Part shown: piece after piece, positions 1 to 8,368 of the stretch
Layout of the letters: every line of letters begins with the position of its first letter
Numbering within the stretch: the stretch's first letter is position 1
Assembly: GCA_035315685.1 (NCBI GenBank)
Contig: DATFXR010000843.1
Span: 1 to 34,575, forward strand
DNA length: 34,575 nucleotides
Origin: QHWK01 sp035315685
GTDB lineage: Bacteria; Acidobacteriota; Vicinamibacteria; Vicinamibacterales; CAVVIG01
Reading direction: 5' to 3'
Notes under the pieces: model-generated
Databases searched by the model: none
Seen by the model: only the letters and a program-made list of their open reading frames with translations
Told to the model about the DNA's origin: nothing
Made by a program: the position numbers and the translations under genes

Positions 1-2252
1 TAGTACTGGGAGTAGTAATACGAATTCCGGTGCAGGTCCACCTTGTTCAACACCCCGCCAACGAACTTCGCGTGAACGTGCTCCAGTTGGTCCAACGCCC
101 GCTTCGCCGCGTGACGACTCGTCATCTCCGCCCCGACAACGAACACGACCCCGGTCGCCAGGTGCGCCACCAGAGTGGCGTCGGCAACCGCCATCACCGG
201 CGGCGTGTCCACGATGATCCAGTCGAAGTGCTTCCCGAGGGTGGTCATGAGTTCGCGGAAGCGTGACGCGCCCAGCAACTCAGACGGGTTCGGCGGGATT
301 CGGCCCGCCACGAGCACAGACAGCCCGGGCACCGTCGTCTCCCGCACCGCCGCGCTCATCGGCGCGTCGCCCACGAGGACGTTCGACAAGCCCGGCTCCT
401 CGCTGAGGCCGAAGATGTCGTGCGCCTTCGGCTTGCGCAGATCCGCATCGATCAAAAGCGTACGCTCACCCGCCTGGGCGAGCGAAATGGCGAGGTTGCT
501 CGACACCAGGCTCTTGCCCTCGCGCGGGGCGGTGCTCGTGACGACCAGCGCTCGGCCGCCTTCCTCCGCCGACGAGAACAGCACGTTGGTCCGGAAGGTC
601 CTGAGCGCTTCGCTGAAGTTCGCCGGGACGCCGCCGCTGAGCAGCGGATAGCGGTCCCCCTTCTGCTGCAGCATGGGTAGCATCCCCAGGTGGGTGAGGC
701 CGAGGTGCCCGCGAATCTCTTCGGGTGACTTGATGCGGTTGTCGATGTACTCGAAGAAAAAGCTCAGCCCGATCGCAACGGCGAGGCCGGCGATAAGCCC
801 GAGCACCAGGTCCATTCGTCTGTTCGGGCTCGACGGCGCGCGCGGCTTTTCCGCCGCGTCGACGACGCGGATGTGGCTTGTCTTCAGATCGCCAGAAATG
901 CCGGTCTCTTTCGTCCGCTGCAGAAGACCGTCGAAGATCTGCCGGTTGCTCACCGCGTCGCGCTGCAGTGCGCTGTAGCCGATGCCCTTGCGATTCAGCT
1001 CCAGCGCGTCCCGCTTCTGCTGGTCGAGTGCCTTAACGAGGCTCTGCTCCTGCGCGAGCGCAGCCTGGTAATCGTTGCGCGTCGCCTGGACCACCTTCGC
1101 GATTTCACCCTGGAGCTTCGCGTCGACCGTCTGAATCGCGAGCCCCAGCTTCACCATGTCGGGATGGTGCGGTCCGAGCTTGTGCGACAACTGCGCCTGC
1201 TGCCGCTGGAGCTCGGCGAGCTCCCCCTTCTGCTGCTGGATGAACGTGTTGCTGAGAATCGCAGGGAACGTCTCGATCGCCGCGCGGTCGTCCTGCAGCG
1301 ACACGATCTGGTTATAGAGCGCCTCTTTCTGCAGGCGTTCCGTTTTCGCGCGCGTCACGGCGGTGTTCAGGTCCGCCAGCTTCTGGACGACGATGTTCTG
1401 CTTGTCCTCGAGCGCGACCGAGTCGGTCTGCTCGCGGTACTGCTGGAGCGCCTGTTCGCTCGCCTCCACCTGCTTGCGCTGCTCGCCGAGCCGCTCGCTG
1501 AGCCAGTCCGACGCCTCCTTCGACGAGGTGAACTTGAACTCGAGGTTCTGCTCGATGTACGCCTTCGCCAGCGCGTTGGCCACGTGCGCCGACAGCGCCG
1601 CGTCCGGCGATTCGAACTTCACGTCGACCAGCCGGCTGTTGCGGATCGGAGAGACCGTCAACGCGTCCAGAAACCGATCGATCGCGGCCGACTGACCCTT
1701 CGTTTCGTCCGCCGCCGACTCCTCGGCGGGCGCCGGCGTCGTGAACCAGGCGCCTATCGTAGCGACTGTGGCCCGCAGCAATGCCCCGACGGAAATCGTG
1801 TTGGTGCGCTGCGGACTGAACTGCGGATGATTCCACAACTGCAGGGAGTCGAGCGTCCGCCTGGCGAGCGCACGGCTCTGCAGCAAGCGGTATTGCGTCT
1901 GGTAATAGTCGTCCGTGATCTGGTTCTGCTCGACCGCTTCCTTGAAGGTGACGACGTTGACGTTCTCTTTCTCGATGAGAATCTGCGCGCGCGAGACGTA
2001 GAGCGGCGTCGCCGTGAAGACGTAAATGGTGACCGCGACAAACACCGTGAGAAACGCCGTCCCGGCCGTCCAACGCCGCTTGTACAGCACCCGCACGTAG
2101 TCGAGCAGGTGAACCTCCTGCTCGCCGAGCACGTTACTGCCATAGCCGTAGCCAGACGAGTCCTGCCGGACGCTGCTGTTTCCGACTTCGGGCGCGCGTA
2201 GAGGCGGCGCCTGATCGATCGACGTCGGGTCGAGTGGAACGTTGTCGGCCAT
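1..2252 (-). CDS. Wzz/GNVR-type polysaccharide co-polymerase fused to BY-kinase (tyrosine autokinase), 3' end cut by window
   Basis: Inner-membrane chain-length regulator and bacterial tyrosine kinase for capsule or exopolysaccharide export. The frame is open from the ATG at 2252 to the left edge, giving 750 codons plus two bases. A first membrane segment lies near residues 57-77 after a Lys/Arg-rich stretch. A long periplasmic coiled-coil region with a GNVR-like KLGPHHPDM motif sits near residue 355, and a second membrane segment near 480. The cytoplasmic kinase has Walker A (STAPREGKS, Lys near 578), Walker A' (LLIDADLRKP) and Walker B (WIIVDTPPVMAVAD). The visible end is a tyrosine-rich tail (SYYYSQY), the usual autophosphorylation cluster; the next codon begins TA, so it is Tyr or stop. 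The start overlaps the stop of the Wza-type gene by one base (TGATG), so the two are translationally coupled. A cognate phosphatase is not in the window. Confidence 0.93.
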   Translation of the reverse strand, partial: MADNVPLDPTSIDQAPPLRAPEVGNSSVRQDSSGYGYGSNVLGEQEVHLLDYVRVLYKRRWTAGTAFLTVFVAVTIYVFTATPLYVSRAQILIEKENVNVVTFKEAVEQNQITDDYYQTQYRLLQSRALARRTLDSLQLWNHPQFSPQRTNTISVGALLRATVATIGAWFTTPAPAEESAADETKGQSAAIDRFLDALTVSPIRNSRLVDVKFESPDAALSAHVANALAKAYIEQNLEFKFTSSKEASDWLSERLGEQRKQVEASEQALQQYREQTDSVALEDKQNIVVQKLADLNTAVTRAKTERLQKEALYNQIVSLQDDRAAIETFPAILSNTFIQQQKGELAELQRQQAQLSHKLGPHHPDMVKLGLAIQTVDAKLQGEIAKVVQATRNDYQAALAQEQSLVKALDQQKRDALELNRKGIGYSALQRDAVSNRQIFDGLLQRTKETGISGDLKTSHIRVVDAAEKPRAPSSPNRRMDLVLGLIAGLAVAIGLSFFFEYIDNRIKSPEEIRGHLGLTHLGMLPMLQQKGDRYPLLSGGVPANFSEALRTFRTNVLFSSAEEGGRALVVTSTAPREGKSLVSSNLAISLAQAGERTLLIDADLRKPKAHDIFGLSEEPGLSNVLVGDAPMSAAVRETTVPGLSVLVAGRIPPNPSELLGASRFRELMTTLGKHFDWIIVDTPPVMAVADATLVAHLATGVVFVVGAEMTSRHAAKRALDQLEHVHAKFVGGVLNKVDLHRNSYYYSQY

Positions 2253-3076
2253 CAGAAAAACCTCTCGCGCACGATGATCGTGTCGCCTGGCTGCACCATG
2301 TCGCCCAGCTTGACGTTGATCTCCTGTTTGTTGCCGCTCACGAGGCGCACGATCCTGATTCGCGTCGTGGATCCGAGATCAGTCAGCCCTCCGGCGAGCG
2401 ACAACGCCTGCAGGACGGTCGTGTTCTTCTGCTGTAACGCGTAGGCACCGGGGTTCTTGACCTGGCCGAACACGTAGACGCTCTCCGCGCGCGGCACGAA
2501 CAGCGTGTCGCCGTCCCGGAGCATCGCGTTGTCCGCGACCGCGCCGCTCTGCAGCGCTTTGAGGTCCACGCGTGTGATGTTTTCGCCGCCGCCGCCTTCG
2601 GAAGGCAGAACGGCGGCCGACGCACCGCCGCCGCCAGCGTGCACGATGATCACCTCGCCGCTCGCCGTCGGCAGCGTGGAACCGGCGCGCGCGAGCGCTT
2701 CGACAAGAGTCATCTGTCCCGACAGCGGATAGGTGCCAGGACTGCGCACCTCGCCGACCACGAACAGCTTCTGGCTCTTGTAGGTGTCGACGGCGACGGT
2801 GACCTGCGGATCGTTGAAGAACCCCTCGTCTTTGAGCCGCGTCTTCAACTGCTTCTCGAGCGCCCGAAGGCTGAGACCTCCCGCGGTCACGCGGCCGATG
2901 AGCGGATAGGTGAACGTGCCGTCCGCTTCGACAGCAAAGTGTCCGGACAGATCCGGCTGGTCGTAGGACGTGATGGTCAGGACGTCCTGAGGGCCGACCA
3001 CGTAGTCGCTCACCGCCGCTCCCGACGCCTGTGCGAGCAGGGCCGCTGCTCCGAACACCGTCATCAGCGCGTGCAT
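2252..3076 (-). CDS. Wza-type polysaccharide export protein (Poly_export + SLBB domains)
   Basis: Outer-membrane or periplasmic export protein that forms the exit channel for exopolysaccharide with the Wzz/BY-kinase. After a signal peptide (about residues 1-22, ending near ASGAA) comes the Poly_export domain, starting with YVVGPQDVLTI and containing GTFTYPLIGRV. Two SLBB-like segments follow, recognisable by LFVVGEVRSPGTYPL and VYVFGQVKNPGAYAL. There is no lipobox cysteine, unlike E. coli Wza, and at about 274 residues it is shorter, as in GumB-like proteins. A GTG at 3079 directly precedes the chosen ATG at 3076; the GGAGG motif just upstream suits either. It lies 30 bases downstream of the beta-barrel gene and is coupled to the kinase gene. 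Confidence 0.92.
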   Translation of the reverse strand: MHALMTVFGAAALLAQASGAAVSDYVVGPQDVLTITSYDQPDLSGHFAVEADGTFTYPLIGRVTAGGLSLRALEKQLKTRLKDEGFFNDPQVTVAVDTYKSQKLFVVGEVRSPGTYPLSGQMTLVEALARAGSTLPTASGEVIIVHAGGGGASAAVLPSEGGGGENITRVDLKALQSGAVADNAMLRDGDTLFVPRAESVYVFGQVKNPGAYALQQKNTTVLQALSLAGGLTDLGSTTRIRIVRLVSGNKQEINVKLGDMVQPGDTIIVRERFF

Positions 3077-3106
3077 CACGGTGTACTCCTCCGTGGCGCG
3101 TGTCGT

Positions 3107-4309
3107 TCAGAAGACATACGTCACCGACATGCCGACCAACAGGCCGTCGTAATCACCCAGCAGCCGATCCGATCGCCGGCCGTAATAGTCCGCGTTGAAT
3201 CCGACGCGCGTGCGCCGGGCGGCGCGATAGCCGAGGCCGCCGCCGAACATCCGAACGCGATCGGTGCGCAGCGGCAGCAGAGCGTCGAGCGTCGTCCGGT
3301 TCTGGTAGTCCAGCCGCGCGAAGCCAAAGCGGCCTGTCACATCGACGGGCCCGACGAGGTGCTGCCCCACCGAAACCGTCGCGTCGGTCTGAAGGTAGTA
3401 GGGCTGCGCCAGGTCGTACGAGTACTGCACGTCCCGGTTCATCATCAGGCCGAGCTTCGTCGGACCGAGAACCGTCGAGAGGTCGATGTGCCCGACCACG
3501 CCCTGGTACGGCGGTAGATCAGTCGAGAGCGGCTGAAAATCGCGGTACCCCACCATCGCCGATCCTTTGAGAAGTGCGGACTGCGCGAAGGTGACGCCTG
3601 CGGCGATCCGGCTCGAGTCGGAGTCGCGGACCGGCGAGAACTCGAATCGATCCTGTTCGACGCTCGCTTCGAGCATGAGCTTGGTCAACGGCGTGAGCCG
3701 GTACCGCGCGTGTAGCGCGGCGACCGTTTCGATCCTGTTCAGGGCGTACTGGAGACTGCTGCCGAGGAACACCTGCCCCTTGTCGTAGTCGATCCTGGTG
3801 CGTTCTGCGCGAACGCCGATGAACGTCTTCGGAAAGGCGTGGACTTCGACGCCGCCGTTGAGGGCGGTCTCGTAGCGCTGCGACCGCACGTCGATCTCGA
3901 ATCCCGGGCGCTCGCGAGTGCTGAGAAAGCTCGTGCCCGCGCTCACGGTCGTCCGATTGATCGGAACCTCAAAGAGGGCGTTCAGATGGCTGTTCACCCC
4001 TCGCTCGCTCGAGTACGTCTGGTAGTACACGAGGTCTTCCTTGACGCTGCCGGTGAGCCGCGAGCGGCCGAAACGGATCCGCAGATCGGTCGCCGGCGTC
4101 GCGGTGAAGGTGAAGTCGCGCTTTGGATCGAGCTGATCGGGCTGAAGAAAAACGTTGCTGTCGATACCGAAGTTGGTCAGCGCCACCGTCGGAAACAGAT
4201 CGACGACGCCGATGCGGACGGGCGCAGCGCCGGGCCGATCGGCGATCTGCGAAGAAGCCGGGGCGGCAATCAACCCGAACAGGAGCGCCAGAAGAAGTGT
4301 GCGCCTCAC
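3107..4309 (-). CDS. Outer-membrane beta-barrel protein of the exopolysaccharide locus (putative beta-barrel porin 2-like)
   Basis: A 400-residue protein with a signal peptide (MRRTLLLALLFGLIAAPASSQ). The rest alternates short hydrophobic and polar strands and ends in ...VTYVF, a C-terminal aromatic typical of barrels folded by the BAM complex. The FPTVALTNFGIDSNVFLQ stretch after the leader resembles putative beta-barrel porins found beside Wza and BY-kinase genes in Acidobacteria and Proteobacteria. An outer-membrane role in polysaccharide secretion is inferred from this resemblance and the position. The start is a GTG at 4309; no in-frame ATG lies nearby, the signal peptide begins exactly there, and the ribosome site is weak (CAGG). 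Confidence 0.85.
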   Translation of the reverse strand: MRRTLLLALLFGLIAAPASSQIADRPGAAPVRIGVVDLFPTVALTNFGIDSNVFLQPDQLDPKRDFTFTATPATDLRIRFGRSRLTGSVKEDLVYYQTYSSERGVNSHLNALFEVPINRTTVSAGTSFLSTRERPGFEIDVRSQRYETALNGGVEVHAFPKTFIGVRAERTRIDYDKGQVFLGSSLQYALNRIETVAALHARYRLTPLTKLMLEASVEQDRFEFSPVRDSDSSRIAAGVTFAQSALLKGSAMVGYRDFQPLSTDLPPYQGVVGHIDLSTVLGPTKLGLMMNRDVQYSYDLAQPYYLQTDATVSVGQHLVGPVDVTGRFGFARLDYQNRTTLDALLPLRTDRVRMFGGGLGYRAARRTRVGFNADYYGRRSDRLLGDYDGLLVGMSVTYVF

Positions 4310-4455
4310 CTGACGGAAACCGTGCGGCGGCCGAATCGCCTCTTCGAGGGAGTCAGACCGAGGGACGCGCGCGCAGGGAGACTCGAAGGCGCGTGCGGTC
4401 GTTCGGCGGACCGGCCGGGCAGGCGAATGCCTGGCGACTCGACCCGGGGAATTAC

Positions 4456-4962
4456 CTACTGCGAGCCGCTGGCGTTGCCGCTATTGGCCGCGACCACGAT
4501 GCCGACGACACCCGCGCCGATGGCGGCGATCGAGACAATCCCCCAGGCGCTGGTCCAGAAGGATCCGCCTGCCCCACCGGCTTGCGCCGCTGCCGACGTC
4601 GTCGCAGTGACTCCCGTCGCCGACGTCGCTGTCGCCGTCAGAAGTACCGGCGCGCTCGTGCTCAGCACCTGACCGGCCGCGTTCACGATTTCAACGGTGT
4701 AGAGACCTGGCCCGAGCGCGCTGAAGCTGAATTGCCCGTCCGACCCGGCGTTCACCGCTCCCTCGAGCTGTCCGGTCTGAACGTTTCGCACACGAACGGC
4801 GACGCTGGGCAGCAGCTGGCCCGACGCGCTCCGCGCCGACCCCGAGATAGTGCCGACTGCCGCGCGGACGCCGGAGATCGGCGCGGCTTCGAGCAACCCG
4901 GCCGGCAGGACGATGACGGCGATCAGCGTCGAGACGAGGAGTCGGCGGAACGCAGGCAACAT
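4456..4962 (-). CDS. Small secreted CnaB/carboxypeptidase-regulatory-like protein with C-terminal hydrophobic helix
   Basis: A 168-residue exported protein of unknown function. A signal peptide covers about residues 1-25 (LVSTLIAVIVLPAG). One transthyretin-like, carboxypeptidase-regulatory beta-sandwich follows: GTISGSARSASGQLLPSVAV, then DGQFSFSALGPGLYTVEIV. An Ala/Thr/Gly-rich linker then leads to a hydrophobic helix (WGIVSIAAIGAGVVGIVVAAN) and a short polar tail. The ATG at 4962 is preferred over one at 5016 because it has a GAGG site and starts directly at the signal peptide. It lies between the degenerate regulator and the beta-barrel gene on the same strand, so a role in the polysaccharide machinery is inferred. 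The C-terminal helix could anchor it in a membrane or act as a sorting signal. Confidence 0.8.
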   Translation of the reverse strand: MLPAFRRLLVSTLIAVIVLPAGLLEAAPISGVRAAVGTISGSARSASGQLLPSVAVRVRNVQTGQLEGAVNAGSDGQFSFSALGPGLYTVEIVNAAGQVLSTSAPVLLTATATSATGVTATTSAAAQAGGAGGSFWTSAWGIVSIAAIGAGVVGIVVAANSGNASGSQ

Positions 4963-5012
4963 ACGAAACCTCACGGTCACTATGGGCACGTTGACGTCGA
5001 CGGTCAAGAAGT

Positions 5013-6407
5013 TCATGCAATGTGGTGCGAATGATACTTTCGGACGGCGACGACGCTGTGGCCGTCGGCGCGCAGGCCCCGCAGTTTTCGGTACAGATTC
5101 GCGCGTTCGATGCCGAGGGCGCGAGCCGCTTCGCTCACGCTGCCGCGATGCTGCTCGAGAACGGCCGCGATGTACTCGCGTTCGAACCGTGCGCGAGCCT
5201 CGCTGAGAGTGCGCCGCGTGGCAAACGCCGCCGAGCCACCGTCGAGCCGCACGACCGCGAGAATCGTCTCGAGGCTGATCGATGTCTCGGCCATCGACGC
5301 GGCGGCCGTCTGCAGCACGTCGCGCAACTCGGGCGCGTTGCTCGACCACGGCAGCGCCGTAATCAGCGACAGCGCGCCGTGCGAAAGCGTCTTCAGCGCC
5401 ATCTTGCGGTTCGCGCAGATGTCGCGGAGGAAGCAATTGGCGATCGCCGGGATGTCCTCGCGCCTGCGGCGCAGCGGGGGCATGTCGATTCGAATCGCCG
5501 ACAGCCGCGAGTACAAGTCGTGGCGCAGGCGACCCTCCCGAACGATGCGATCGATGTGCGGTTCGACGCCGGCGACAGGCCGCACGTCCATGAGGAGGCG
5601 CTCACCGGTTTCAGCGAGCACCGCCTCGCGCCGGCACAGCACACAGGCGAGCCGAGCCTGCACGCGAGGCGAGGCGGCAGAGATGCTGCGGAGGTAGCAG
5701 GTGCCGCCGATCGCATCGTGGAGGCGGCTGGTGCGGCTGACGCGCTCGAACGGATCGGCGATCGGATCGCGCTCGACGCACGTGCTGCTACGAGCCGCCG
5801 ATCCGAAGAGCTCTCGCTCCAGTTCGTCGGGCGCAAGCGCCGCGCAGTCGAGGGCGACGAAACGTGACGCGTTCGGTCGATGCCGATGGATCGCCTCTGC
5901 CACCACGCGCCGGCCGGTGCCGCTCTCGCCGCGGATCATGACGCCGGAGCGCAGTTCGCCGGCGTGCGCCGCGCGGATGCTCACCTCGCGCATCGACTCC
6001 GACAAACAGTACAAGTCATCTCCGGGGCTTTCGTGACGCCAGCACTGCGCGCGCCGGTGTTGCGCTCCTTCCCGCTCGAGCGCGTTGATGACGCGCGATG
6101 GACCCAGCGGCCGCGAAAAGACGTCTGCCACCCCCGATGCGACGGCTGCAGCCGTCAGATCGGGACGTCGCAGGTCGGCGACGGCGAACACCAGCGTGCG
6201 GGCGCGCCGAACCCGCACTTCGCGCGCGGTCCGCAGCGCCACCGAGCCGGCGGAGAGATCGAGCAGAACCGGGAGGTTGCGACGCTGCAGGACGGAGAGC
6301 GCGCCAGCGGTCGTGTCGGCCCATAGCACGTCGAGCGCAGCGGATGCGAGCAGACGCCGCATTTCCGGACGCTCACTCGACGGGCAGCCGACGTAGAGGA
6401 TCTGCAT
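5013..6407 (-). CDS. NtrC-like regulator with degenerate AAA+ domain and intact Fis-type HTH
   Basis: A 464-residue protein with the NtrC architecture: receiver-like domain (about 1-115), AAA+ domain (about 130-370) and Fis-type helix-turn-helix (about 405-445, GSVSEAARALGIERANLYRKL). The central domain is decayed at its key sites. Walker A reads GESGTGRR (Arg at 166 where Lys is expected). The GAFTGA sigma-54 contact loop expected after ELFG (199-202) is absent. Walker B reads GGTCYLRS instead of GGTLFLDE. The receiver keeps an Asp (VLLDLS, 50) but has no N-terminal acidic pair, and Arg replaces the beta-5 Lys. It probably binds DNA but is unlikely to drive sigma-54 open-complex formation. 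The ATG at 6407 is chosen over an upstream TTG at 6491 because the receiver-like fold starts there. Its end lies 50 bases upstream of the small CnaB-like gene of the polysaccharide locus, its likely target. Confidence 0.85.
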   Translation of the reverse strand: MQILYVGCPSSERPEMRRLLASAALDVLWADTTAGALSVLQRRNLPVLLDLSAGSVALRTAREVRVRRARTLVFAVADLRRPDLTAAAVASGVADVFSRPLGPSRVINALEREGAQHRRAQCWRHESPGDDLYCLSESMREVSIRAAHAGELRSGVMIRGESGTGRRVVAEAIHRHRPNASRFVALDCAALAPDELERELFGSAARSSTCVERDPIADPFERVSRTSRLHDAIGGTCYLRSISAASPRVQARLACVLCRREAVLAETGERLLMDVRPVAGVEPHIDRIVREGRLRHDLYSRLSAIRIDMPPLRRRREDIPAIANCFLRDICANRKMALKTLSHGALSLITALPWSSNAPELRDVLQTAAASMAETSISLETILAVVRLDGGSAAFATRRTLSEARARFEREYIAAVLEQHRGSVSEAARALGIERANLYRKLRGLRADGHSVVAVRKYHSHHIA

Positions 6408-6557
6408 CAGACAGAGCTTCGCCCCGTCACTTACATGTGCCTGGAAGAGTGGGCACCGGCTCGACGTACACGCCGGTGCGAAAGCGCTCAACAGGCTAAC
6501 AAGGTCGGCTCGCGAAAGGATCGATCCCGGGATTGGAAGATGGACTAGCCCGAACGA

Positions 6558-6905
6558 TCAGTCGAGGAGCTTCGAGAGCGACGCGCGGATCGATTCGACG
6601 CTCAGATCGTTGAACCGGAGCGTGCGCACACCAACTTCGGTAATCGTGTAGGAATCCTCTGACACGATGACGATCTTGAGCTGCGGGAATTCGCTCAGCA
6701 GATGGCTGCAGATGCCTGGCGCCTTCAGGGGATCGCCGGTATCAGGGGAAGTGAGGAACACGACGTCCGCATCTCGCTCCTTGATGGAGACGAGCAGCCC
6801 GAAACGGTCGCGCGGCGAACCCACGACGTCTATTCCGGCCGCCGGCAACGCATGCTCGAATACCTCGCGCAACAAGGGCGGATCGATGTGGAGTACAGCG
6901 CGCAT
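6558..6905 (-). CDS. Stand-alone pseudo-receiver domain protein
   Basis: A 115-residue protein that is all one CheY-like fold: AVLHIDPPLLREVFEHAL (beta-1, alpha-1), ADVVFLTSPD (beta-3), LKIVIVSEDS (beta-4) and a final helix SVESIRASLSKLL. The phosphoacceptor Asp normally ending beta-3 is Thr (FLTSPD) and the conserved beta-5 Lys is missing (RTLRFNDLS). Canonical phosphorylation is therefore unlikely and the protein probably works by protein contact. It sits between the NarL-type regulator and the degenerate NtrC-like regulator, all on the minus strand. No strong ribosome site precedes the ATG at 6905. Confidence 0.72.
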   Translation of the reverse strand: MRAVLHIDPPLLREVFEHALPAAGIDVVGSPRDRFGLLVSIKERDADVVFLTSPDTGDPLKAPGICSHLLSEFPQLKIVIVSEDSYTITEVGVRTLRFNDLSVESIRASLSKLLD

Positions 6906-6999
6906 GGAGGCACGAGCACTCTACAGCCGGTTTTCGTGGACCGGCATCCATCGGTCGGACCAAAGACGGCGTAGACCTTCTGGACGGCGCTGTACCCGT

Positions 7000-7713
7000 C
7001 TACCGCCGAAGGCGGACGGTGTCAGACCCGGAGACGGCGTTCATCCGCGGCGTCCCCTCTTTGGCGTAGTACGAGGCGATCTGGACTCGCGTGCGGAGCG
7101 CGAGCTTTTCCAGCACGTTGTGGACGTGACTCTTGACCGTGAAGGTCGCCACGTTCAGTTGCTGGGCGATCTCCTTGTTGCTCAGGCCGTCGGCGATCAA
7201 CCGGATGATTTCGCGTTCGCGGCGCGTCAGCGTCGCCGGCGACGATACGAGCGCCCGCTCGCGCCTCGCCTCGTCGTTGACGATTTCGAAAAAGAGGGAA
7301 TTGGTGAGTGGCGGCGGCAGCACATGAGTCCCGGCGGCAACCAGGCGAATCGTCTTGAGGAACTCGTCGAAGGTTGCATCTTTCAGTAGAAAGCCCGATA
7401 CACCGGCCCTGACGAGCTCCATCACATCGGCCTGGCCCGGAACGAGGTCCATCACGATCACCTTCACGTCGCCGTGGTCACGCGTGATGTTCTCGACGAG
7501 GGGCACGTGATCGTGATCGCGCGGACCGAGGTCGAGCAGGACGACTCTCGGCTTCAGTTGCTGGATCTTCTGCAGGACCATGTCGCCATCGGCGAGCGTT
7601 GCGACAATCTGCAAATCCTCGTGGTGGCTGACCAGCGCAGCCAGCCCTTCTCGCAGGAGCCGATTTCCTTCGACTAGAATCAGCGACGTGGGTAACTCAT
7701 TCGCTGGATTCAT
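7000..7713 (-). CDS. NarL/FixJ-type response regulator (receiver + LuxR HTH)
   Basis: A 237-residue transcriptional regulator. The receiver covers about residues 8-125 with phosphoacceptor Asp61 (RVVLLDLGP) and conserved Lys111 (GFLLKDA). The beta-1 acidic pair is reduced to a single Glu (LILVEGNRLLREGL). The LuxR-type DNA-binding domain covers about 160-220 (LTRREREIIRLIADGLSNKEIAQQL, then TVKSHVHNVLEKL). The ATG at 7713 has GAGG five bases upstream and begins at the receiver; in-frame ATGs upstream (for example 7752) would only add a disordered extension. No histidine kinase lies next to it. It is the first of three receiver-type genes leading into the polysaccharide locus. Confidence 0.9.
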   Translation of the reverse strand: MNPANELPTSLILVEGNRLLREGLAALVSHHEDLQIVATLADGDMVLQKIQQLKPRVVLLDLGPRDHDHVPLVENITRDHGDVKVIVMDLVPGQADVMELVRAGVSGFLLKDATFDEFLKTIRLVAAGTHVLPPPLTNSLFFEIVNDEARRERALVSSPATLTRREREIIRLIADGLSNKEIAQQLNVATFTVKSHVHNVLEKLALRTRVQIASYYAKEGTPRMNAVSGSDTVRLRR

Positions 7714-8368
7714 AGGAGCCTCGATCGACTTGACTAGCGCGATCGGTCTCATAGTCTTGCAGAGCGGGCTTGGCTGATTTGCGCACAAAGTTTTGCAGGT
7801 CGGCTTGACCGATGCGCGTAGCAATCGGCAGCACGATCGATGCCGGGCCATCGCCCAACGCGGCGCCTGAACGTTCTCGGCCGTGTTTTCTTCGATGTCG
7901 AGCGCGAGGACTGGTTTTACCTGTTCGTCACAGGCATGGTGACGTAGTCGTGGCTTCGTTCTCTCGTGGTTTCTCGTGCCCGTGGGGCGTCGGCTATATG
8001 CCGCGGCGTGGTGAATTGCCCGCTGATGTCGATAGGCCGGAGCCATGGATTGCCGGCGACGATCCGTCGGCGCGGGCAAATCGTCGACGGGTTCAAATCG
8101 AACGAGCCTGTAATACCAACGAAACGTCCTCGTCGATGTGGATGCGGCCCGCGCAGACCGACGATAAGAAACATTAGAAGACGATAGGAAACATTAGGTC
8201 CTCTTTCATCGCGCCGTCAGTGTTCACTTGCAGGGCGCGGACTAACTGGTCCATCGAGCGCAGGTGCCGTGAGGTTCGGTTATGGTATATGGTCGTGCGC
8301 ATCGCCGCGGTCAACATTCAATCGCCGTTCGCGATTGCCTCGATCGCGGGTCGATGTAGGTGGAACTG
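7714..8368. other. Intergenic region, divergent promoters expected
   Basis: About 650 bases between the minus-strand NarL-type regulator and the plus-strand lipoprotein gene, so promoters for both are expected. A short minus-strand frame (7917-8174) does not look like a protein. The only structure seen is an imperfect 20-base tandem repeat at 8161-8200. Confidence 0.6.
8161..8200. repeat. 20-base imperfect tandem repeat, two copies
   Basis: Two adjacent 20-base units share ACGATA and GAAACATTAG and match at 16 of their first 17 positions. They lie about 170 bases upstream of the lipoprotein gene and are AT-richer than their surroundings. They could be binding sites for one regulator or a simple duplication. 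Confidence 0.6.

Noticed and set aside
873..2201. Long plus-strand open frame (442 codons)
   Set aside because: It lies opposite the BY-kinase gene, is very Arg/Leu-rich and has no recognisable motif; the minus strand has full domain evidence.
6408..6491. Upstream TTG start for the NtrC-like regulator
   Set aside because: It would add 28 residues before the receiver fold, without a ribosome site or similarity.
7917..8174. 85-codon minus-strand frame in the intergenic region
   Set aside because: No ribosome site and no protein-like pattern.
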